Part shown: piece after piece, positions 23,511 through 30,644 of the stretch
Layout: every line of letters starts with the position of its first letter
Position numbering within the stretch: the first letter of the stretch is position 1
Assembly: GCF_029227915.1 (NCBI RefSeq)
Contig: NC_079877.1
Location: 31,089,851-31,153,850, forward strand
Reading direction: 5' to 3'
Length of the DNA: 64,000 nucleotides
Source of the DNA: Hydractinia symbiolongicarpus
Taxonomy: Eukaryota; Cnidaria; Hydrozoa; Anthoathecata; Hydractiniidae
Program-made: the position numbers and the translations under genes
Notes under the pieces: generated by a model
What the model saw: the letters and a program-made list of their open reading frames with translations, nothing else
What the model was told of the DNA's origin: nothing
The model's database searches: none

Positions 23511-23525
23511 CAGGTATATACAAAT

Positions 23526-24020
23526 TCATCCATCCAATGATTCCATCTCAATATGTTCGGCCTCCTCCTGTGTTTTATTATACCTTCGAAGGAGGTTCTG
23601 GGCCCTAAATTTACCACCTTTGTTGAGTGTAACATAGTCTACAAACTCCAGGGCTTGCAGGCGATTACTACCCAGGAGCGTTTGTATCTGACCAACATTT
23701 TTTAGGCTACTATCTTGATTTTTCAGCACTGTTTCCTTAAAATTTTTCTTACCTTTAACAATCTCCTTTGCAATAAGTTGATTCCCCTTGTCTTCCCTGA
23801 ACATATCATAATATTTCGCATTAGGCTGTAAACCCAATTTTTCCGTAAGACGATCGTAAAAGCTATTGATCTTTGATTTTAGTAACTTTTGCCTCTGCCC
23901 TGAAAGATCCTCATGCTGTTGTTCTGTTAAAGGCCTCGACGTTTCAGGAAGTTTTGGCGTTTCAGGGAGTTTTGACGTGGTATCATCGGGCTTAGGCACA
24001 AAAACTGGATTGGTTGGCAT
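23526..24020 (-). CDS. Maverick protein of unknown function, intact, 164 residues
   Basis: The ATG at 24,020 starts MPTNPVFVPKPDDTTSKLPE. There is a short proline-rich repeat (KLPETPKLPETSRPL), then a charged helical body (LSGQRQKLLKSKINSFYDRL; FREDKGNQLIAKEIVKGKKN), ending in RRYNKTQEEAEHIEMES. There is no membrane segment and no known motif. It is divergent from the capsid-type gene starting at 24,056 (35 bases between the start codons), suggesting co-expression from a shared promoter. The intact frame in an otherwise ruined element may be chance because it is short. Function unknown. Confidence 0.6.
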   Translation of the reverse strand: MPTNPVFVPKPDDTTSKLPETPKLPETSRPLTEQQHEDLSGQRQKLLKSKINSFYDRLTEKLGLQPNAKYYDMFREDKGNQLIAKEIVKGKKNFKETVLKNQDSSLKNVGQIQTLLGSNRLQALEFVDYVTLNKGGKFRAQNLLRRYNKTQEEAEHIEMESLDG

Positions 24021-24055
24021 CTTTATTTAAAAAGATTTTCCTTATATAAATAAAT
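24021..24055. promoter_or_regulatory. 35-bp divergent promoter with TATA-like box
   Basis: The gap between two divergent start codons holds TATATAAATAAAT on the plus strand, 6-16 bases before the capsid-type ATG, and AATAAAG toward the other start. The very short distance implies either virus-like short leaders or a degraded spacer. Confidence 0.4.
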
Positions 24056-24935
24056 ATGAGTGCATTTGGAACGACGCTAGACCCCTATGCAGAGATGAAG
24101 CAACTCTTTGGTAATAAGGGCCGAAACAAAGAGTTTAGATAAGTCACATACCTGCAACCATCAACCAGAACGAGGACCTGCGTGTGGATATGCCTAATAT
24201 GTCCGAGAATGATGTCATCTTTCTGGGTAGTCTCAAGCTCCTATTTGACCTGACGCTGACGGGGACCAACACGACACGTGCGATCGTGTCAAACATTGGT
24301 GAAAGCCTGCCAAAGAACCTACGTATCATTTTAAACGGCAATGAGGTACATACAAAACATATCGGACTACAATATTCTAGCCTTATATAAGAACTTGTGG
24401 CTGCCAAAATTTGATAAGGACAAAAACCTTGTTTTAGAGGGCATCAATCCTAACGACGGTAAGTATGCAAGATTGGCGCTGCCGTATGAGAGAATACTAA
24501 GAAGCAAGGTGCTTACTATGAAAAAAGTCGACACAAGTTATAACCTCCAAATTGACACCTCCTCCAAATCGTTTAAGGGTGTGTTGCTACTCTTTATAAA
24601 CCCTGGAAAAGTGAAGGCTTACACCGGCGTTAACAAAACGTTTTATAACCTAGGTTAGCGTCACTGTCCAGGGAGAGCCTAATGAGCTTTACTCTCATGC
24701 CATGTTACCCAAGGATCATCTCGAACAGATTGTGAATCTCTTTGGTAGTCACGACTCGAACGTCACGATTGGGCAATTTTTCAATGAAAGATATGCCTTG
24801 TTTGTAGACTTTCGAGGGTTTCCCGATCATATCCTACGTGGTAGTGGAATGCCTTTACAACGTCTAAATGATGGGATTACCATTACAAGTGTAAAGACTG
24901 TGGGGGAAGTGAAATATGCTCTCATCAAAGGGTGA
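24056..24935 (+). pseudogene. probable Maverick major capsid protein, broken and internally deleted
   Basis: The start reads MSAFGTTLDPYAEMKQLFGN. After a stop near 24,140 another frame continues with NQNEDLRVDMPNMSENDVIF, a shift occurs near 24,340, then LALYKNLWLPKFDKDKN, SKSFKGVLLLFINPGKVKAY, a shift near 24,655, and FFNERYALFVDFRGFPDHIL with RGSGMPLQR. This order of strings matches the double-jelly-roll capsid proteins of cnidarian Mavericks as I know them. The product would form the icosahedral shell. About 290 codons remain, well below the usual length, and the middle and extreme C-terminus appear to be missing. There are at least three frame breaks. The last part runs into cysteine repeats (next entry). 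Confidence 0.65.
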
Positions 24936-25020
24936 GATCCAGGTGTAAGGACTGTTGGGGAAGTCAAATATGTCCCCATCAAAGAAGGAGGTATCGATGC
25001 AAATACTGCAAGAAAAATAA
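24889..25020 (+). pseudogene. CxxC zinc-ribbon repeats fused after the capsid gene
   Basis: In a different frame from the capsid tail, this stretch reads CKDCGGSEICSHQRVRSRC, then CKDCWGSQICPHQRRRYRC and a final CKYCKK: two and a half repeats of about 20 residues with the pattern CxxCxxxxxCxHxRxRSx. The same repeat, on the opposite strand, makes up the N-terminal half of the HNH gene at 29.0-29.4 kb. Such repeats bind zinc in giant-virus-type endonucleases. Here they have no nuclease domain and replace the expected capsid C-terminus, so a gene-conversion or recombination scar is likely. Confidence 0.6.
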
Positions 25021-25026
25021 AGAAAA

Positions 25027-25426
25027 ATGGCCACGATCGCTTTAATTGTGGCAGGCGCGGCAATCAACGCCCTGGCATTCTCCGGAACGAATTATCTATT
25101 TTCTAAGCCATCGGGGCATGAGGCGGCCGAACGTAGGCGTCAAGACGAGGCTGTTGAAAAGCTCAATACAGCTCAGGCGGAGTGGTTACGCAAACGGCAG
25201 GAGAAACTTGACTGGTTTGCGACAGAAAGAGAGGAGCAACTTAAGACGGGCAAGAACCTTCGTAAACTGGACAACGACATATCTCAATTTTATATTTCCT
25301 GAGACAAAAAAGCCCCACAATTGAAGGACTTCTATGTACCCAGTAAGCAACAGGAAGATGGTGAGTTAACGTTCGTTGTTGGTTCCTTTTCCCTGCTAGG
25401 CTTTGTAGCTTACAAATTTTTGTAAC
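25027..25426 (+). pseudogene. Maverick small two-membrane-segment protein, one frameshift
   Basis: The ATG at 25,027 starts MATIALIVAGAAINALAFSG, an N-terminal membrane segment. A charged helix follows (EKLNTAQAEWLRKRQEKLDW; EREEQLKTGKNLRKLDNDIS). The open frame ends at 25,302; one base over, the sequence continues with QLKDFYVPSKQQEDGELTFV and a second hydrophobic segment (VVGSFSLLGFVAYKFL) before a stop near 25,426. A two-TM protein of about 130 residues directly upstream of the integrase is, from my knowledge, a recurrent Maverick gene in cnidarians. Its function is unknown; a virion membrane or DNA-delivery role would be a guess. Confidence 0.6.
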
Positions 25427-25431
25427 AGCGT

Positions 25432-26438
25432 GCGTTTTGACCTGTATAATAAAAACTTGTCAAACGCATCACATATCGTTACAGAGGAGGAGGCAGATAG
25501 ACTTGGTAATATCTACTATAGCCCGGAACATCTGTGGACCGGACGAAAAGCCGTCAAATTACTCTCAAAGGAGAGTGGCCTCTCCAAAAAAAGGCAATTC
25601 ATTGTCTGAGTAGGTAGCTGCTCTGGCTACGGCATATCAAAGGCCCAAAACGTATCGATTATCCCAATTTCACAATTAAAACACCGAATTAGATGCATCA
25701 ATTCGATCTGTTGTATATGCCTCACGATCGTTTGTAAGGTAGTACATATAAATATATTTTGACAGGCATTGACGTAGCCTCAAGATACAAAGTAGCGAGA
25801 CCTCTACGAACGAAAAGAGCTAGCAAAGTCGCTGATATGATCAAAGATATTAACAAGGCAGGACCCTTACACTACCCAAAACCTTCCAATGTGACAATGG
25901 TTCCGAGTTTAAATCCAGCGTAACGAAATTACTGGAGGATAAGGGTGTTGAGATCAGACGGGCAGCTACTAAATATCACCATACATTTACGGACTTTGTG
26001 GAAAGTTACAATAAGGTCCTTGCGGAAAAGCTATTCAAGTCTCAGGATGCGCAAGAGCTGGTCTCTAACGAGACTAGTACCGTTTGGGTCAAGCATCTGT
26101 ACACCATCGTCAAAAGTCTTAACAATACCAAGAATGCCATGATCGAGCTCGAAGATGTCCCACTTGCAAAAAGTCAGCAATATCCTGAAGAGAAGCCCCT
26201 ACCTGAGGATGGCCTCTATCTCTATCTCCTACAACCCGGGGAGGAGCATGGTGACTCTATAAGACGTGCAACTGACGCCTTTTGGAGCAAACATACTTAC
26301 AGGTTGGACCGTATAGTAGCAGGTAGTCGCATTTTATACTACCTAAAAGATGGTCCTGATCGCAGCTTCGTGTCAGAAGAACTCATGCAGGTACCAGAGG
26401 ATGTTCAGGTACCACCGGATGTTATCAAGGATTGGTAA
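25432..26438 (+). pseudogene. Maverick rve-family integrase
   Basis: The N-terminal part (25,440-25,610) reads VTEEEADRLGNIYYSPEHLW. The catalytic core has HQFDLLYMPHDRL (first D, 25,694), YILTGIDVASRYKVARPL, CDNGSEF (second D, about 25,888) and FVESYNK (catalytic E, about 25,999), spaced as in DDE retroviral-type integrases. The C-terminal region (GLYLYLLQPGEEHGDSIRRA; RLDRIVAGSRILYYLKDGPD) is intact in one frame, 25,998-26,438. It would insert the element with 6-bp staggering. Stops near 25,606, 25,690 and 25,735 and a shift near 25,880 kill it, although all three catalytic residues survive. The zinc-binding HHCC motif was not found. It converges on the gene ending at 26,468. Confidence 0.88.
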
Positions 26439-26467
26439 ATAGTATCTTCAGGAGTACCTCCAAGGGT

Positions 26468-26996
26468 TCATCCTCCAACTCTCTGATCCCTTATATACAG
26501 CAAATGAAGTAGCATATAGAATGGGTATCCATAAACGATGCCCTTGATGACATCAGGCTCAATATCCAAATCAATATCAACCAATTGTCTATCTGGTATA
26601 GGAAAATTGAGGATATTGCTTATTGTTTCTATATCAGCCAAATCCGACATCTTCAACGCCTTATCCTTGATAACCTCGTAACGGAGTGACCCATACTTAT
26701 TCTCCTTAACCGAGACGATATGGAGGCCTAGGCGTTCAATATCATTCTTGAGATCATCATCGATCTGGCTTCTTGCAAATGTCCCCATGTTTTTTCGCCT
26801 GATGCTACCCTGTGTAAAAGATCATCATCCGTGGGGTATTCAAAACCTTCATAGTATGGCCCGTCTCGATACCTAAAATTTTCTAGGCAGGTAAGACAAT
26901 AACCAGTTACTGATCCTATCTTTATGCAGCAATGCAGCACGGGTACCTGAATATCATAACCCTTTACTTGTTTTTTTTTTGTGCACAGGCTTCCAT
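26468..26996 (-). pseudogene. Maverick hypothetical protein, two frameshifts
   Basis: The probable ATG at 26,996 begins MEACAQKK and runs into an A-rich homopolymer (T10 on the plus strand at about 26,971-26,980), where the frame shifts to a segment containing HCCIKIGSVTGYCLTCLENF (a possible CxxC) and GFEYPTDDDLLHRVASGE. A second shift near 26,795 leads to DDDLKNDIERLGLHIVSVKE and IPDRQLVDIDLDIEPDVIKG up to a stop at 26,468. The product would be about 175 residues and acidic. No family recognised. The homopolymer could cause either a real mutation or programmed slippage; the second shift argues for decay. Confidence 0.45.
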
Positions 26997-27089
26997 ATTT
27001 TTGATATTTTACTACTTTAACATACAGCTAAAAGGGTAAAAAAAAAATGATATTTTTAATACCCATGCAGTATTAAAATTAGCGTCTGC

Positions 27090-27275
27090 CTAATCCTCTA
27101 ATGCCGGAACACCCAAATTGTACAGGTCATCCCGAGTAAGATCGATAAGTCTCAAATGGTTTCTATAACGTTCAACATGCTCCTCCTCCTCAAACCGATT
27201 AAAGGCTTGTATACCGTTGGGGTTATCGATGACGACAATCTCATCCGCGCCTGGGTAATTGTCACTAAACCACAA
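27090..27275 (-). pseudogene. Maverick hypothetical protein fragment
   Basis: This open segment reads WFSDNYPGADEIVVIDNPNG and FNRFEEEEHVERYRNHLRLI, ending DLYNLGVPALED before a stop. It is acidic, has no start codon of its own in frame and probably continues upstream through a shift near 27,290. It lies directly downstream of the ATPase. About 90 bases of AT-rich sequence (27,000-27,089) separate it from the previous gene. Confidence 0.4.
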
Positions 27276-27559
27276 TCTCTTCCTGCTAATATTGCGCCTC
27301 TGAACACGCGTGCAGTAATAGGGAAGATGATGGTATTCGTCATCATCCTGTGCCCTGTGCCCTTAGCAGGAACATATCACTGAAGGACTTGTACCTCAGA
27401 CCTTTTCTTTTATCCTACAGCTCTCCAAACATCGGATGCTAAAATACATTGACCTTTATCCTGAACATAAAATGATCGGACTTGTTTCCTTGGAAATAAT
27501 CAACCGCTGCAAGAGACATTTCCATATACCAATGCCTGACCAGAGCTCACTCAAGGATT

Positions 27560-28141
27560 CTCCAGGTTCTCGGATGGTCCAATTTAATATAAAGGCAAGC
27601 ATGTTTGGATTTTTTCACCTCGACCTTATTATGATTCCAGTTGTGGATCATATTAGTTTCCTCGTCAATTAGCATCATATCTGAGCGCTCACTAGGGTAC
27701 CATAAAAACAGGGATTTTTTCTACCTTCTCAAATTTTTTGGTAATGCCGTATACGAGTGGGTTAAGAGCCATAAACTATGCTTACGATGCTTTCCTGAAA
27801 TAGCTAATTTAAACAAGGGCTGCCTTTTTTATCAAGGTTCTCGTGAGATATCATATCATCAACCACAAACAACGTGTTCCCTCCCACGAATAACGACTAC
27901 AATTTCCGAATCCATTCAAACAGCTCATTTCCGCGGTCTATCAGGAACACGTAATCATCCCTCCATAATGAGACCCTCTCTAGGTATGTCTTATTCCACT
28001 GTAGGATAGGGAAAAATATCAATATATTGTGATAGTGTCCCCTATACTCATGCTCAAGCCGGTCCAAAACACGTTGCGTCTTACTGCAAGACATCGGACC
28101 TGTAAGATTGCTGTATGTGGATTTCTTACGACATCCAACAT
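27560..28141 (-). pseudogene. Maverick genome-packaging ATPase (FtsK/HerA-type), inactivated
   Basis: From the minus-strand ATG at 28,141: VVRNPHTAILTGPMSCSKTQ is the Walker A region, in which the invariant GxxGxGK has become GPMSCSKT, losing two glycines. Further on come NILIFFPILQWNKTYL, a stop, then NTLFVVDDMISHENLDKK (Walker B, DD), and later in shifted frames HSLWLLTHS-like and KSKHACLYI strings. This enzyme pumps DNA into capsids in related viruses. The first segment is uninterrupted to 27,897; after that there are about three stops or shifts. Walker A damage alone should abolish ATP use. The true start may lie upstream of 28,141. Confidence 0.8.
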
Positions 28142-28162
28142 TTTATTTCAATTGCGCCACTT

Positions 28163-28647
28163 CCTGTCGTGAACCTTTGGGTACAGGGCACCACAGCCCG
28201 AACATATCAATACGCCCCCATGATTGTTTTCCAGAGATCCTCGACAGGCATGGCAAAGCTTAGTCCATTAAGCCTTGTATTTGAGGGGTGGTGGAGTATA
28301 TGTTAATTTTCCTTGCAGACACCGCAATGCGTTGCGATATCTCCCAACGAGTCTTGCCTTCTCGGGCTCTCTCCGATAAGTTCGATGTATCAGGGTATAA
28401 TGTTGTACATAAGCAGATCATAGAGAATCAGGTAATTCTCATTTTGTTAAACACCTCGAATTTTCTTAACAATAGCTAGGGGATCCAACTCATGCTCAAT
28501 ATCTTCGATATCTCCATTTGCTACAAACCGTCTCTCCTTGGCTTTAGCTAGACAGGCCATACAACTTTTAGTTAAGGTATTGCCACTAATTTTAAATTTG
28601 TGCGGGGGTAATAGCTCTTTACATACGCGACAACATCTAATATCCAT
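28163..28647 (-). pseudogene. zinc-ribbon protein with two CxxC pairs, broken
   Basis: The ATG at 28,647 gives MDIRCCRVCKELLPPHKFKI followed by TLTKSCMACLAKAKERRF, a zinc ribbon (CxxC ... CxxC). The frame ends at 28,447 after DPLAIVKKIRGV. Further along, in another frame (28,275-28,163), CHACRGSLENNHGGVLICSG and CGALYPKVHDRKWRN provide two more CxxC pairs before a stop. Proteins of this kind with several ribbons accompany HNH genes in giant viruses and Mavericks and could be transcription-like factors (inference). It sits between the ATPase and the HNH gene, all on the minus strand. Confidence 0.5.
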
Positions 28648-28730
28648 TTTATTGTTTGTGGTGGCTATTCCGGGACATATCGGTTACCCTTGGCTACATT
28701 CTCACTGTCCCGCATAGGTTGCGTATTGGT

Positions 28731-29448
28731 TTAGTGTAGTCTTTTCGCCACCTCGGCAAGCGAATGATCATCGCTATGTTCCCGATACCTGAGCGGTACC
28801 TTGTGATCAATGTGCCACTCTCCATAATTACCCCAATTCATCCCATCGGAAAACTGGGCCTCAATATGGGCCCGCAGTGTAGCGATATTGCAACCCAGGT
28901 ACACCCGGGAGCTGAGTTCCTTGTTTCCCTTCAGGGCCTGGTAGGTTCGGTTGCTTACAACAAAAGCGATATGTCCGTGGGGGTTGCCTGCAGATGGTTC
29001 CACCCTTGCAGACTTTGAACTTGGATCTCTTCTCCGATGGGGGCATATCTGACTTCCGCCACATTTCTTACACTGGGATCTTACCTTTGCTGGAGGCTAA
29101 TACCATTACCCCCACACTCTTTGCAATAGGACCTCTGTCTTTTATGCTTGCAAATCTGACTACCGCCGCACTCCTTACAATGGGATCTCTGTTTTTGATG
29201 GCGGCATGTTTCACATCCCACATTCTTTACACTTGGATATCACCCTTTGATGGGGGCATATTTGACTTACGCCACATTCTTTGCAGGTGGATCTCACCCT
29301 TTGTTAGGGGCACTTTGTACGCTCCTTTGACGCCTTGCTTGCATCGAGGCACTTGATGCACCATTTTTTAGTTGACCGCTACGCCTGATCCTGAAACTGC
29401 CCAAAGATAAAAAGCATTTACATTTTGAATACTTACTTTTCCATCCAT
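28731..29448 (-). pseudogene. HNH endonuclease with N-terminal cysteine repeats, broken
   Basis: The N-terminal half (29,330-29,040) holds about six repeats of some 22 residues (CKECGVSQICPHQRVISKC; CKECGGSQICKHKRQRSYC), with several stops and shifts. The C-terminal half (29,003-28,731) is open and contains GDRNLA-free sequence ending in the HNH core NWGNYGEWHIDHKVPLRYRE, followed by HSLAEVAKRLH and a stop. The WHIDHKVPL motif is diagnostic of giant-virus-type HNH nucleases. These act as homing-like or genome-degrading nucleases; its role in Mavericks is unknown. A hairpin lies just upstream (29,453-29,485). The repeat module also appears at 24.9 kb. Confidence 0.75.
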
Positions 29449-29452
29449 ATTG

Positions 29453-29485
29453 ACTCGTTTTTGCCCTAGGAGGACAAAAACGAGT
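29453..29485. terminator. hairpin with 11-bp perfect stem
   Basis: ACTCGTTTTTG pairs with CAAAAACGAGT across an 11-base loop region that itself adds two G-C pairs. It lies between the end of the gene at 29.5-29.75 kb and the start of the HNH gene on the same strand, a suitable place for transcript 3'-end formation. Function is inferred from position only. Confidence 0.4.
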
Positions 29486-29514
29486 TGTGGTCACTTATTT
29501 TGGTTGAGGAACTA

Positions 29515-29755
29515 TGCTTACGGGTAGCCACCCTTTGGAGACTGCCATTTCACGTCTTTCTCTCCCTGCTGAAAAAATAGGCAACCATCTTAATATCATC
29601 TTCGGTATTTATCATGGTGGAGGGCCTCGTTATGTCAAAAATCTTTTTACCCGCCCAGGACTGTCTCATAGAGCATATCCAAAATTTCCTTTTCCTTCGG
29701 TGTTACGTTGCTTGTAGTAATTTGTTAAGTGTAATTTTTTTGAAAAAATTCTATG
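29515..29755 (-). pseudogene. Maverick short gene relic
   Basis: A minus-strand frame reads TPKEKEILDMLYETVLGG and, after a one-base shift, KKIFDITRPSTMINTEDDIK and MVAYFFSRERKT. It is about 75 residues, charged, with no known motif. It is located between the HNH gene and the basic protein at 29,858. It is weak evidence on its own; the direction agrees with all neighbouring genes. Confidence 0.35.
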
Positions 29756-29857
29756 CATCTTGAACATGTCAATCTGAGGCCAAGTTTTGCCTTGTGTCCC
29801 CTGCTGAGGCTCCGGTACGGTGTTTTGGGGTTTGTTTTTACCCCTGCCAAATTTGTA

Positions 29858-30094
29858 TCAGACGCCTACTCCTTTGGCAAGCACGGCCCCGACTCCATAG
29901 ATGTGAACCGACCGTATAGAACTGTCTCCAGAAGAGGCTTTGACTGCGGGCTCTACAGTGCCCTCTTGTTGCTTCATTTCTTCCTTCCTCTTCTTCATCA
30001 GTGCCGCCAATTTGTGCCCCTGTGCAACCCTTCCCGGATGCTTTGGTGGTGTAGTAATGACTCTTTCTTTTTGCTTTTGTTCTTCTTCACTCAT
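29858..30094 (-). CDS. Maverick small basic protein, intact, 78 residues
   Basis: The ATG at 30,094 overlaps the stop of the upstream gene (TAATG). The sequence begins MSEEEQKQKERVITTPPKHP, followed by GRVAQGHKLAALMKKRKEEM, and ends in a hydrophobic, glycine-valine stretch (YGVGAVLAKGVGV). A lysine/arginine-rich middle after a PPKHPGRVAQG motif suggests a nucleic-acid-condensing or minor virion protein like the small core proteins of adenovirus-like viruses; this is inference. The overlap with its neighbour implies tight, virus-like packing and possibly coupled translation. Confidence 0.55.
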   Translation of the reverse strand: MSEEEQKQKERVITTPPKHPGRVAQGHKLAALMKKRKEEMKQQEGTVEPAVKASSGDSSIRSVHIYGVGAVLAKGVGV

Positions 30095-30630
30095 TATAGC
30101 AACGTCTCCGCCTCCTCCACCTCCTTCTCCGCATCCTGATTCTTTCTGGTCATATGCCTAGCCGTGTGAGACAGGACCAAGAGCGGTGCAAGACATCTGC
30201 CGATGCTGCAGTACACGAGTATACCAAGGTCCGTCATAGAGTCCCTGATAATTGGGTTTTCCTCGATGTCCCTGCGCAGTTCCTTGACACTACAAGTTGT
30301 ACTACTGTACAAGTTAACCACGTGGGTAGACAGTGCTTTTGCAGTCTTCTCACCCTTTTCCTGAAGATCCCGTTGCACATACTGGGACATACTATGGACT
30401 TTGTCGATGGCATCCTCCGGAGCCTTATCAACAAACCCCTGTGTCCCTTGCCTTTACGTAGGGCCTCCTTCAGCACCTGACGATTATCAATACGCTTTTC
30501 AATATTTTCATATTCTGCAGAGGCATAGCATAAGACCTGTGCGATATCAGATATCCTTTTTATTAATAGTCGATATCGAAAGAAGCAAAATGCGATCAAG
30601 GCATAAGGTAGGAGTATAGCAACTAGTTAA
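30092..30630 (-). pseudogene. Maverick membrane-anchored coiled-coil protein, one frameshift
   Basis: The N-terminal segment reads VAILLPYALIAFCFFRYRLL (a membrane helix) and then IEKRIDNRQVLKEALRKGKG (charged helix). A shift near 30,430 leads to SMSQYVQRDLQEKGEKTAKA, DIEENPIIRDSMTDLGILVY and RKNQDAEKEVEEAETLL before TAA, which overlaps the next ATG by one base. About 175 residues. No ATG is found in frame before the membrane segment; a TAA lies at about 30,632, so the start is lost or uses another context. It is directly downstream of PolB. Function unknown; a second hydrophobic stretch near the C-terminus suggests membrane association. Confidence 0.5.
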
Positions 30631-30644
30631 CACACTTCTATATT

